Source: Fimbriimonadales bacterium (GTDB lineage Bacteria > Armatimonadota > Fimbriimonadia > Fimbriimonadales > GBS-DC). Taken from it: a stretch of 14,285 nt of DNA. Shown here piece after piece: positions 6,932-14,285 of the stretch (positions within the stretch are counted from its first letter, which is position 1; each line of letters opens with the position of its first letter). Both the position numbers and the translations under genes were made by a program. The stretch lies in NCBI GenBank assembly GCA_026416065.1, contig JAOAFW010000081.1, positions 1 to 14,285 on the forward strand, read 5' to 3'. A model generated the notes under the pieces. That model saw nothing but the letters and a program-made list of their open reading frames with translations. It did not search any database and had not been told where the DNA came from.

Positions 6932-8869
6932 TTAGCGGTTCAGCAGCGCACCCACGTAGCGCAGAATCTCGTTTGCGCTTTCGGGTGTATAGCCGCCCTG
7001 CGAGACCATGCGGTCGATCACATCGTTGATTTTGCGCAGTTGTTCAGGGTCGGGTGTGCGCGCGGAGGTGGTGATTTTGACCACATCCTTCAGGTCGGCG
7101 AACAGTTTGCGCTCGATCGCTTCGCGCAGGCGTTCGTCACTGCCGATCTCGAAACGCACGCCGCGCCGCGCCAGCGACGCCACCGAGCGCATGATGCCTT
7201 CGCGGAACTCGCGCTTGGCGTTCTCCGACACACCAATCTGCTCCTCGATGCTGCGCATCAGCTTCTCATCGGGGTCGACTTCCTCGTTCGTAATCGGATC
7301 GCGTACTTTGGTCTTGTTGCAGTAGGCGTCCACATTATCGAGGTAGTTCTCCAGCAGGCTATGCGCGGCTTCCTCGTAACTGTAGACGAAGAAGCGTTGC
7401 ACCTCCTTCTTGATCATTTCGTCGTATTCCTTGCGCACATCGTCGAGCAGCGTGAGCAGTTTTTTGCGCTCTTCCTCGTTGCTGGTGTATTCGGCGAGCC
7501 CGTCTCGAATTGAGCGCAGCACATCGATGGGCGTGATGTAGCGTTTGTCGCCGCGTACCATCGCTGCCGAGAGGCGGTTGAGGATGAATCGGGGCGAGAC
7601 GCCGTTCAAGCCCTCGTCGGTGTACTCTTCGCGCAGCTCTTTGACGTGGCGCTGATCCCAGTCGCCGACCTGTCGCTCGCCGTCGTAGAGTTTCATTTTG
7701 GTCATCAGCGACATGCCGCTCTTCTTCGGGGGTTTCAGGCGGCTCAGCACGGCGAACATCGCCGCCACACGCAGCGAATGCGGCGCGATATGCACTTTGG
7801 ACAGATCCTGCGTCTCGTCGCTCCACTGCGACTGCTGAATCAGTTTCTCGTAGATGCGCACCTCCTGCGAGACCTGCAGGTTATACGGCACTTTGACCAC
7901 GAACATGCGGTCAATCATCGCCTCGTTCTCTTTGTTGGAGAAGTAGGCGTTATATTCGTATTCGTTGGTGTGCGCAATCACGACGACATCGGTGTAGATG
8001 AGCGCAAAGCGTCCGATTTTGATCATCTGCTCGCCCGCGACAGTGTTCAGCTCGTACAGGAACCGTTTATCGGCTTTGAGCATCTCGATGAACTCCATCA
8101 CGCCGCGGTTCGCCTTGTTCAGTTCGCCGTCGAAGTTATACACACGCGGGTCGGACTCCACGCCGATTTGGGTGAGCAGGTTCAGGTTCACGCTACCGGT
8201 CAGTTCGGAGACATCCTGCGATTTCGGGTCAGAGGGCTTAAAGGTGCCGATGCCTGTGCGCTCGCGTTCGGAGAACTTGATACGCACGACGGGTACATCC
8301 TGAATGTTCTCGCCCCATTCGTGGCGCAGTTTCCACTGGCACACGGGGCAGAGATCGCCCTCGATGTGCACGCCGAACTGCCGCTTGAAATCGGCGCGCA
8401 GTTCCTCGGGCACGAGGTGCAGTGGCTCTTCGTGCATGGGGCAGTCTTTGATGGCGTAGACTGCGCCCTCTTCAGTGCGCGAGTAGCGCTCCAGTCCACG
8501 CTTGAGCATCGTCACCAGCGTCGATTTTCCGCCGCCGACGGGACCAACCAGCAGCAGGATACGCTTACGCACATCGAGCCGTTTCGCGGCGGGTGCGAAG
8601 TATTCCTCCACCAGTTGCTGGAGGGTGCGCTCCATACCGAATAACTCCGAGGTGAAAAACTTGTATTCACGCGGCTGTCCATCGCCATGCTCCTCGACGC
8701 CCGCGCTGATAATCATATCGTAGACCCGCGCGTGCGCGAGGTTTGCCACCTTCGGGTTTTTCTGAACTATCTCCAGATAGTCCCGGAAGGTGCCTTCCCA
8801 TATAATCTGTTTTTCCAGCCGTCGCTGCTCTTCAATCTGGCGCAAGAAGTCGGATGCGCTCATGCTCAT
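6932..8869 (-). CDS. prkA: AAA+/PrkA-type serine protein kinase
   Basis: 645 residues, matching the 630-645 residues usual for PrkA. The N-terminal half is a P-loop domain with Walker A GPVGGGKST (109-117). A conserved CPMHEEPLHLVP segment (143-154) is followed by CPVC (174-177), a possible metal knuckle seen in this family. NTVAGEQMIKIGRFALIYTDVVVIAHTNEYEYNAYF precedes the C-terminal PrkA kinase-related domain (RRGVRFE near the end). In other bacteria PrkA acts with YeaH/YhbH and SpoVR/YcgB in starvation, nitrogen or sporulation responses; neither partner is in the window. Whether it is a kinase or an AAA+ protease-like machine is debated. I chose MSMSASDFLRQIEEQ at 8869 (AAGGGGG just upstream); the second Met (8863) has better ribosome-site spacing. 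A 23-residue longer form from ATG 8938 also has a GGGGTG site but is unlike homologues. Confidence 0.9.
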   Translation of the reverse strand: MSMSASDFLRQIEEQRRLEKQIIWEGTFRDYLEIVQKNPKVANLAHARVYDMIISAGVEEHGDGQPREYKFFTSELFGMERTLQQLVEEYFAPAAKRLDVRKRILLLVGPVGGGKSTLVTMLKRGLERYSRTEEGAVYAIKDCPMHEEPLHLVPEELRADFKRQFGVHIEGDLCPVCQWKLRHEWGENIQDVPVVRIKFSERERTGIGTFKPSDPKSQDVSELTGSVNLNLLTQIGVESDPRVYNFDGELNKANRGVMEFIEMLKADKRFLYELNTVAGEQMIKIGRFALIYTDVVVIAHTNEYEYNAYFSNKENEAMIDRMFVVKVPYNLQVSQEVRIYEKLIQQSQWSDETQDLSKVHIAPHSLRVAAMFAVLSRLKPPKKSGMSLMTKMKLYDGERQVGDWDQRHVKELREEYTDEGLNGVSPRFILNRLSAAMVRGDKRYITPIDVLRSIRDGLAEYTSNEEERKKLLTLLDDVRKEYDEMIKKEVQRFFVYSYEEAAHSLLENYLDNVDAYCNKTKVRDPITNEEVDPDEKLMRSIEEQIGVSENAKREFREGIMRSVASLARRGVRFEIGSDERLREAIERKLFADLKDVVKITTSARTPDPEQLRKINDVIDRMVSQGGYTPESANEILRYVGALLNR

Positions 8870-9196
8870 AGACCCCCTTGTGCGTACAGCGGGCAGTCGG
8901 GTCGCGTGTTCTCGCGACGGGCGTTCGGTGTGCCTCATTATGTTCACCCCATGGGTAAGGATACAGGGTCGCCCCAACGACGCCGTTTTCTCTATTATCG
9001 GTTAGACGGCAGCAGAATCGCAGGGGTTTCTGACCCGTGAAGGAAATATTCCATACACGCCGTGTAAACCGCGTATACTCCCGAGGCGACGCTCGACGAA
9101 CGCCAGTTCTGAAAGGATACTGCCCGCTGTGGCAGGAGGGATTTTCCTGCCATGCTATTATAGTACGATTCAAGGGCGGTTTGGGTTCCTGAGGGG
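8870..9196 (-). promoter_or_regulatory. 327-bp untranslated region upstream of prkA
   Basis: No convincing gene on either strand. Read toward prkA it holds: a TATAAT hexamer (9162-9157) with no good -35; directly after it a hairpin TGGCAGGA-AAATCCC-TCCTGCCA (9152-9130) that would form the 5' end of the transcript; an odd palindrome TACACG-C-CGTGTA (9054-9066) that could be an operator; GTCGCG-TGTTCT-CGCGAC (8901-8918); and a pair of 12-bp inverted arms (8886-8897 and 9119-9130) enclosing 221 bp. The octamer AAGGATAC occurs at both 8957 and 9113. This amount of symmetry suggests a regulated leader, but no known riboswitch was recognised. Confidence 0.5.
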
Positions 9197-9946
9197 CTAC
9201 CTAACCGGTCTCAGTGCCGTGGTCTTCTCTCGTAGCCGCTTATATGCCAGCCCCGCCAGCGGCTTGAGGTTCACGATATCCTCGCGGTTGTAGCGCAGTA
9301 AGGTCTCCAGCGCGGAGTCGTGCCCCAATCGATAGGCTTGCCACAGCAGCACCGCCTCGCGCCCACTGAGCCCCTCCAGGTCGGGGTCTCGAATCAGCCC
9401 CAGTTGCTGCTCGATGCGCTTTAAGCCGCCTTTTAGTCCCAGCCGACGCAGCGTAGGGCATAAATCTAAGTGGAGCTGGTCTAACGCCAAACCGGGAAAG
9501 TTTTTGTAAATCATAGGAACGTCGAAATGCAACCCATTGAAGGTCACCAGCATCGAGAACTCGTGGATGAATTCGGGGAACTCCTCCAGATTTTCGCCCC
9601 ACACGAACTGGTAAGTTTCCTCGCCATCGTAGACACCAATCACGGTAATTTGCGAGCCACCGTCGGTTTCGACATCGAGGTACGCCACATCCTGTCGGAA
9701 CTCCTCGTAGGCGCGCCAGTGTTCCTTGACGGGTAGCCGTCCTGCGAAGTAGGCATAGTTGCCCTCTTCGTAGGCTTCGATGGAGGTTTCCGCGCCCTGT
9801 AGCACCGCGCTGAGATATGGCTCACTGATGCGCCATCGCTCGGGGTTCTCAACGAGGGTGTACCAATCCTCTGCCCCTTGCAGCCAGAGTTCCTGCTCGA
9901 TGGGCTCAGCAATACCCGGAATGTGAATGTAGGTGCGCGTTAACAC
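9197..9946 (-). CDS. YprB-type ribonuclease H-like (DEDD) exonuclease
   Basis: 249 residues from a GTG at 9946, chosen because MLTRTYIHIPGIAEPIEQELWLQGAEDWYTL matches how this family begins; a GTG at 9988 is in frame but would translate an inverted-repeat region. Exonuclease motifs: I, YLDVET (D91, E93); II, FNGLHFDVP (137-144+, D142); III, YNREDIVNL (D223). The segment CPTLRRLGLKGGLKRIEQQLG (163-183) is the usual helical linker (GxLK..E..LG). The fold is PF13482 (RNase_H_2), a predicted 3'-5' exonuclease on RNA or DNA needing two metal ions; its physiological substrate is not settled. It ends in TAG. No clear Shine-Dalgarno precedes the GTG, and the 58-bp gap to the lipoprotein gene carries alternative hairpins. 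Confidence 0.8.
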   Translation of the reverse strand: MLTRTYIHIPGIAEPIEQELWLQGAEDWYTLVENPERWRISEPYLSAVLQGAETSIEAYEEGNYAYFAGRLPVKEHWRAYEEFRQDVAYLDVETDGGSQITVIGVYDGEETYQFVWGENLEEFPEFIHEFSMLVTFNGLHFDVPMIYKNFPGLALDQLHLDLCPTLRRLGLKGGLKRIEQQLGLIRDPDLEGLSGREAVLLWQAYRLGHDSALETLLRYNREDIVNLKPLAGLAYKRLREKTTALRPVR

Positions 9947-9958
9947 AGCGGTAAGAGT

Positions 9959-9998
9959 GTACCCTGTGGGGTACGACAGCGCGAACACCGTCGTACCC
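9959..9998. promoter_or_regulatory. Three-armed, mutually exclusive inverted repeats upstream of the exonuclease gene
   Basis: Arm 1 GTACCC (9959-9964), arm 2 GGGTACGAC (9969-9977) and arm 3 GTCGTACCC (9990-9998). Arm 2 can pair with arm 3 (9 bp, 12-nt loop) or its GGGTAC part with arm 1 (6 bp, TGTG loop), not both. It ends 12 bp upstream of the exonuclease GTG. The layout resembles an attenuator or translation switch, or an array of operator half-sites (GTACCC/GGGTAC). Confidence 0.6.
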
Positions 9999-10004
9999 TG
10001 GAGT

Positions 10005-10157
10005 TTACCTGCCCTCGCCGCGTTCGGGGGTAGCGTTGGTGGGTTGGCGCGGCGGCGCGTTGCTGTAGTCCGGGTCGCCCGGATACTGGCGACACGCGGT
10101 AAGCGCGCTCAGCAGAATCGTCACAAAGCCCAGAATCAGCCATCGGATGCGCATCAT
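10005..10157 (-). CDS. Small lipoprotein
   Basis: 50 residues. MMRIRW is followed by a hydrophobic stretch (LILGFVTILLSA) and the lipobox LTAC, so Cys22 would be lipidated and the mature peptide is only about 29 residues, rich in Pro, Asn, Arg and Gln (RQYPGDPDYSNAPPRQPTNATPERGEGR). Such short secreted peptides are often found beside prepilin or envelope genes; I do not recognise a family. AGGAG (10164-10168) lies 6 nt before the double ATG, within the tail of the prepilin frame; the prepilin TGA and this ATG are separated by one base, indicating one operon. A Met at 10154 is an alternative start. Confidence 0.65.
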   Translation of the reverse strand: MMRIRWLILGFVTILLSALTACRQYPGDPDYSNAPPRQPTNATPERGEGR

Positions 10158-10158
10158 C

Positions 10159-11061
<903 letters not shown>

Positions 11062-11129
11062 ACAAATCACCCTGGGCTTCAATACCTTGTAGTTTATGGG
11101 ATTCCTGCTGGTTGGACAGAAGAGTTCGA

Positions 11130-12092
11130 CTAATCCCTTCGTGGTGGATACGCTATCGGCGGTAGTTTCGACTCAATTTCGGCGCGACGCGACTCCAGCC
11201 ACGGGGGCAGTACGAGCGTCTCACCTAACGAATCGATGGATTCGTCCACACCAAAGCCCGGTCCGTCTGTCGCCAGTTCGAAAATCACGCCACCCGGCTC
11301 ACGGAAGTAGACTGAGCGGAACCAGAAGCGATCGATAATCGGCGTCGGTTGCAGTCCCATCTGGGCAATCTGCTCGCGCAACTCGTTCAGGTGTTGTTCG
11401 TCGCGCACTCGCCACGCGAGGTGGTGCATACACCCTTTGCCCCAGCGACCGCGCGGTGCATCGGGCGCGACGGCAATCTCCAGATAACCGTAGCCCCTAT
11501 CGCCCGGCTGTCCAATGCGATACCGGCGCACCGTGTCAGAATGGGTGTCCGAAACGAACCCCAGCACCTCGGTTAGCATTCGCTCGGTTGCGCCGAAAGT
11601 GTGCAGGGTCAGTTGCGCTCCGCAGAGCCCTCGAATCTGGTATTCGGGCGGTACAGGGCTGTTTCGCCATGTTGTGAAGGGTCGGGCGTCATCCACACCC
11701 ACCAACGCGAGACGCAGTCCGTCCGGGTCGCGGAAACGCAGCACGGGCACGTCCTGCTCCTCAGCCACCGGTTCGGTGGAGACGCTTGCGTTTTGCAGTC
11801 GCTCGCGCCAGTAGGGGAGGCTTTCAGGGGGCACGCAGAGCGCCGTTTCTGTAATCAGCGCCGCACCCACCTGCACTGGCGCGATGTACGGCCAAGGGAA
11901 AAAGGTGATGTCCGTGCCCGGCGAGCCGACAGCATCGGCATAGAACAGATGATACACATCAGGCGCGTCTTGATTGACCGAGCGTTTGACCATCCGCATG
12001 CCCAACACGCCCACGTAAAAGTCTACATTCCGCTGCGCATCGCCTGCGAATGCCGTCGCATGGTGGAACCCCAACACCCCAACAGTTGCCAT
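11130..12092 (-). CDS. Two-domain VOC (glyoxalase/ring-cleaving dioxygenase-like) protein
   Basis: 320 residues, the length of MhqO/MhqA-type proteins. Two vicinal-oxygen-chelate modules: residues about 5-135 (GFHHATAFAGDAQRNVDFYVGVLGMRMVKRSVNQD) and 155-280 (HTFGATERMLTEVLGFVSDT...MHHLAWRVRDEQHLNELRE...SVYFREPGGVIFELATDGPGF). Candidate metal ligands are H11, H224 and E272. The family is annotated as Fe(II) ring-cleaving (hydroquinone/catechol) dioxygenases, induced by quinone stress in Bacillus; substrate here is unknown. DESIDSLGETLVLPPWLESRRAEIESKLPPI is the usual C-terminal tail. The ATG at 12092 has no clear ribosome site (AGGTATCCTTAGAGC precedes). It is divergent from the permease genes. 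A 68-bp gap separates its TAG from the prepilin start. Confidence 0.88.
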   Translation of the reverse strand: MATVGVLGFHHATAFAGDAQRNVDFYVGVLGMRMVKRSVNQDAPDVYHLFYADAVGSPGTDITFFPWPYIAPVQVGAALITETALCVPPESLPYWRERLQNASVSTEPVAEEQDVPVLRFRDPDGLRLALVGVDDARPFTTWRNSPVPPEYQIRGLCGAQLTLHTFGATERMLTEVLGFVSDTHSDTVRRYRIGQPGDRGYGYLEIAVAPDAPRGRWGKGCMHHLAWRVRDEQHLNELREQIAQMGLQPTPIIDRFWFRSVYFREPGGVIFELATDGPGFGVDESIDSLGETLVLPPWLESRRAEIESKLPPIAYPPRRD

Positions 12093-12212
12093 GCTCTAAG
12101 GATACCTGCTCGCTTGGCGGAACGGATTCCTCTAACAGAGCAAGTGCGGACATCGACTCAAAAGTGGCTCAGTTGGCAGGATTTTTAGCACGGGCGGCGA
12201 ATCGCCAAAACG
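12093..12212. promoter_or_regulatory. Divergent intergenic region between the VOC gene and the permease operon
   Basis: 120 bp must hold promoters for both directions. Visible elements: TTGGCAGGATTTTT (12173-12186), closely similar to a sequence at 553-565 upstream of the nucleotidyltransferase gene; a short palindrome CTCT-AAC-AGAG (12131-12141); and GGCGA-A-TCGCC (12196-12206) placed 6 nt before the permease ATG, where a ribosome site would normally be. No standard -35/-10 pair stands out. Confidence 0.4.
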
Positions 12213-13250
12213 ATGCTCAAATCCCGCCTGATGCCTGCGCTGCTGGGCGCAGGGATTGTGCTGGGCGCGCTGACCCTGCTGATTGTCGCAGCCGGCAAAC
12301 CCGTTGGCGAAAGTTTCCAGATTATCGTGCAAGGTGCAACGGGCTACCCACGCACCGAGTTATACGGACCGGTGGATGCGTGGGATGCCGTGCTGCACGA
12401 TATGACGCTGCTGCTGCTCACGGGACTGTCGGTAGCGGTGGCGTTGCAGGCAGGGCTGTTCAACATTGGCGCAGCGGGGCAGTTGCTCGTGGGCGCGCTG
12501 GCAGCGGCGTGGATTGGCACCCTGCAAGGAATGCCGGGCGGGCTGCATTTACTGGCGGCGCTGCTGGGTGGCGCAGGGGCAGGCGCGCTGTGGGCATTTC
12601 TCCCGGTATGGCTCAAAGTGAAGCGTGGCGCACACGAGGTCATCTCCACGATTATGTTCAACTACATCGCGCTCTACCTGACGCACTGGCTGGTGACGGA
12701 GCGATTGAAAGACCCAGCAGGCGACGCTCCGCAAACAGCGGTGATTGCAGAAGCAGCACGGCTCCCCCTGCTGCGAGAGGACTTTCTGCAAGCCAGCTGG
12801 GGACTGGGAATTGCAGTTTTAACCGCGTTGGGACTGTGGCTGGTGCTGTACCGCACCGTGTGGGGCTACGAGGCTCGGGCGACGGGAGCCAATCGCGACG
12901 CCGCCGACGCCGCCGGCGCGCCCACCGCACGTCGCATGACCGAAGCGATGTTGCTTGCGGGCGCGCTGGCAGGGCTGGGGGGCGCCATCGAAGTCTGCGG
13001 CTCGCAGTACCGCTTCTTTGAAGGGTTTCCGAGTGAATACGGGTTCGACGGCATCGCCGTCGCGCTGCTGGCGGGCAATCACCCTGCGCTCACCATCCTC
13101 TCTGGCTGGCTGATGAGCGCACTGCGCAGCGGGGCGTATCATCTCCACGCAGAGACCGGCGCGCCGAAAGAAATTGCCATCGTAGTGCAAGCCGCGCTGA
13201 TCCTCTACGTGGCGGCGGTGTACCTGCGCAAACGGCGTGTGGAGGGCTAA
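12213..13250 (+). CDS. BMP/nucleoside-type ABC transporter permease, first subunit
   Basis: 345 residues of the BPD_transp_2 family (NupP/YufP, BmpE-like, distantly RbsC/LivH). A first membrane helix (7-27), a cluster of hydrophobic helices with the signature GLFNIGAAGQLLVGALAA (81-98), the cytoplasmic loop KRGAHEVISTIMFNYIALYL (138-155) that contacts the ATPase, and EYGFDGIAVALLAGN (275-289) near the last helices. With the next gene it forms the membrane channel of an importer for nucleosides or related solutes; the usual ATPase and BMP substrate-binding lipoprotein are not in the window. The ATG at 12213 is the best start but has no Shine-Dalgarno; another ATG lies at 12231. It ends in TAA 2 nt before the next ATG. 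Confidence 0.88.
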   Translation: MLKSRLMPALLGAGIVLGALTLLIVAAGKPVGESFQIIVQGATGYPRTELYGPVDAWDAVLHDMTLLLLTGLSVAVALQAGLFNIGAAGQLLVGALAAAWIGTLQGMPGGLHLLAALLGGAGAGALWAFLPVWLKVKRGAHEVISTIMFNYIALYLTHWLVTERLKDPAGDAPQTAVIAEAARLPLLREDFLQASWGLGIAVLTALGLWLVLYRTVWGYEARATGANRDAADAAGAPTARRMTEAMLLAGALAGLGGAIEVCGSQYRFFEGFPSEYGFDGIAVALLAGNHPALTILSGWLMSALRSGAYHLHAETGAPKEIAIVVQAALILYVAAVYLRKRRVEG

Positions 13251-13252
13251 CG

Positions 13253-14179
13253 ATGGGCGAGCTGTTCGACGCACAACTGATAGGCACTGCAGTTCGGCAG
13301 GCGACGCCGCTAATTCTGGCGGCGCTGGGCGGGCTGATGAGCGAGCGCGTGGGCGTCATTAACATCGGGCTGGAAGGCAAGATCCTGATGGGCGCGTTCG
13401 CCGCCGCGCTGGGCGCGCTCCTGAGCGGCTCGCCCATCGTCGGCTTGGCATGCGCTATTCTGGTCGGCTTGACGCTCGCCCTGCTGCACGCTGTCGCCAC
13501 GCAAGAACTGCGCACCGACCATATCGTGAGCGGTGTTGCCATCAACCTGCTCGCGCTGGGGCTGAGTACCTATCTGTTTCGGCAAATCATCGTGCCACGC
13601 GAAGAGGCGGGTGAGACCTCCGTGGTAAGCATGTTTGGTGCGGTGTCGCTTGGTGGGCTGGAGAATCTGCCGATTCTCGACGCGCTGCTCAAAGACCAGA
13701 GCTGGCTCACGCTGTTTGCGCTGGCGTTGCCGTTTGTGTTGCTGGCTCTGCTCACGCGCACGCGCTGGGGCTTGCGGGTGTACGCCATAGGCAACGATTC
13801 TATCAAGGCGCGCACGATGGGCGTGCCAGTAAAGCGCCTTCGATACATCGGGGTTCTGTGGTCGGGTGTGTTTGCCAGTATGGCAGGGGCGTTTCTGGTG
13901 CTATCTGCCACCGGGCAGTTCCGTGAGAACATGAGCGCGGGCAGGGGGTTCATCGCCCTGGCTGCGCTGATTTTCGGCAGGTGGCATCCGCTGGGGGCTG
14001 CCGGCGCGGCGCTCGGCTTCGGCTTCTTCGAAGCGTTGCAGATGCGCCTGCAGGGACAGCCCGTGTTCGGCGTGCAGCTGCCTACCGATTTGCTATTGAT
14101 GCTGCCCTACCTGTTGACCGTCATCGCGCTGATGGGCTTGCTGGGCAGGATGAAACCACCGTCGGATCTGGGAAACTAA
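13253..14179 (+). CDS. BMP/nucleoside-type ABC transporter permease, second subunit
   Basis: 308 residues of the same family (NupQ/YufQ type). Hydrophobic helices run through the protein; the signature SERVGVINIGLEGKILMGAFAAALGA (30-55) is the counterpart of the FNIGAAGQ motif in the partner, TDHIVSGVAINLLALGLSTYLF follows at about 87-108, and GRWHPLGAAGAALGFGFFEALQMRLQG lies before the last helix. GGAGGG (13241-13246), inside the end of the first permease gene, sits 6 nt before the ATG, so the two are translated from one message, as expected for a heterodimeric channel. Its TAA overlaps the stop of the convergent amidinohydrolase gene by 3 bp. It is complete. Confidence 0.9.
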   Translation: MGELFDAQLIGTAVRQATPLILAALGGLMSERVGVINIGLEGKILMGAFAAALGALLSGSPIVGLACAILVGLTLALLHAVATQELRTDHIVSGVAINLLALGLSTYLFRQIIVPREEAGETSVVSMFGAVSLGGLENLPILDALLKDQSWLTLFALALPFVLLALLTRTRWGLRVYAIGNDSIKARTMGVPVKRLRYIGVLWSGVFASMAGAFLVLSATGQFRENMSAGRGFIALAALIFGRWHPLGAAGAALGFGFFEALQMRLQGQPVFGVQLPTDLLLMLPYLLTVIALMGLLGRMKPPSDLGN

Positions 14180-14265
14180 TTTTCCAGTAAGCACAGCACC
14201 AGACACTTACATGCCCCGCCCGACTTAATAAACTCACTCATCGGCACTTCGTGGACGGTGTAGCC
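14176..14265 (-). CDS. C-terminal end of an amidinohydrolase (DDAH/arginine-deiminase superfamily-like), cut by the contig end
   Basis: Only the last 29 codons and TAG are present. The minus-strand frame reads GYTVHEVPMSEFIKSGGACKCLVLCLLEN. The pattern GYxVxxVPxSEFxKSGGAxKCL is the C-terminal catalytic segment of N-dimethylarginine dimethylaminohydrolase-like and related amidinotransferase-fold enzymes; the Cys of KCL (codon 14205-14203) would be the nucleophile. These hydrolyse guanidino groups (arginine or methylarginine to citrulline plus amine). The identification rests on a short segment. Its stop codon (14178-14176) overlaps the end of the second permease gene. The gene would continue beyond the adapter at the right edge. 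Confidence 0.65.
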   Translation of the reverse strand, partial: GYTVHEVPMSEFIKSGGACKCLVLCLLEN

Positions 14266-14266
14266 G

Positions 14267-14285
14267 CTGTCTCTTATACACATCT
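14267..14285 (+). other. Nextera (Tn5 mosaic-end) sequencing adapter remnant
   Basis: The final 19 bases, CTGTCTCTTATACACATCT, are identical to the transposase mosaic-end adapter used in Nextera libraries. They stop the DDAH-like coding sequence in mid-gene. This is untrimmed adapter at a contig end, not genomic DNA or a natural Tn5 end. Confidence 0.97.

Noticed and set aside
6086..7513. 475-codon + strand open frame
   Set aside because: It lies antisense to DUF3160, VCBS-like and prkA genes, has shadow-type composition (AHHIV, LLLDHFV runs) and no ribosome site; all three opposing genes show family motifs.
7646..8644. 332-codon + strand open frame
   Set aside because: Antisense of prkA; its His/Leu/Phe-rich translation is the usual mirror of a GC-rich acidic/basic gene.
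8957..9120. AAGGATAC octamer at 8957, 9113 and 12098 as a regulatory site
   Set aside because: Three copies of an 8-mer in 14 kb is only mildly above expectation and spacing to genes varies; kept only as a note.
9130..9152. Intrinsic terminator of the exonuclease gene
   Set aside because: The 8-bp stem lacks a T-run on the minus strand and sits just after a TATAAT box, so it fits better as the 5' hairpin of the prkA transcript.
12173..12189. Sigma-54 type -24/-12 promoter (TTGGCA...GC) before the permease genes
   Set aside because: The GG-to-GC spacing is 11 nt instead of the required 10 and the TTGC element is missing.
12050..13021. 323-codon + strand open frame overlapping the first permease
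   Set aside because: Arg/Gly/Ala-rich translation with no motif, in another frame of a gene with clear BPD_transp_2 signatures.

Overview
The window looks like one end of a metagenomic contig from a GC-rich, diderm bacterium, most likely Armatimonadota. The evidence is: a prepilin whose N-terminus runs into 'ILFPVFAQARDNARKT', a form I associate with that phylum; a DUF3160 protein next to a VCBS/FG-GAP-like protein; a beta-barrel tail ending in phenylalanine; and a long nucleotidyltransferase/hexapeptide/phosphomannomutase-like fusion. The taxon is an inference; no marker gene is present. The last 19 bases (14267-14285) are identical to the Nextera/Tn5 mosaic-end adapter and are not genomic.

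Layout. 3-479 (+) is the C-terminal part of an outer-membrane/S-layer-type barrel protein, closed by a strong intrinsic terminator (516-554). 622-3123 (+) encodes an 833-residue sugar-phosphate nucleotidyltransferase with a degenerate phosphomutase-like domain. It meets galT (3107-4120, -) tail to tail with a 17-bp overlap. Upstream of galT on the minus strand are a DUF3160 gene (4141-6225), a VCBS/FG-GAP-like ORF (6182-6925) and the AAA/PrkA serine kinase gene (6932-8869). A 327-bp leader full of inverted repeats lies between prkA and a DEDD-type exonuclease gene (9197-9946). Next on the same strand come a 50-residue lipoprotein gene (10005-10157), a prepilin gene broken by one in-frame TGA (10159-11061) and a two-domain VOC/ring-cleaving-dioxygenase-like gene (11130-12092). 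Across a 120-bp divergent spacer, a + strand pair (12213-13250, 13253-14179) encodes both permeases of a BMP/nucleoside-type ABC importer. The last 30 codons of an amidinohydrolase (DDAH-like) gene run in from the right end on the minus strand.

How they fit together. The left part is sugar-nucleotide and Leloir chemistry (NDP-sugar synthesis, galactose-1-phosphate turnover) beside an envelope protein. The middle holds two poorly characterised Armatimonadota-type proteins translated from overlapping frames and a stress/sporulation-type kinase that lacks its usual YeaH/SpoVR partners here. The right part is a housekeeping/uptake mix. No tRNA, rRNA, CRISPR array, transposase or phage gene was seen. 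I found no convincing new multi-gene system; the best leads are the interrupted prepilin, the switch-like inverted repeats at 9959-9998, the structured prkA leader, and a GGCAGGA-type motif upstream of several genes.
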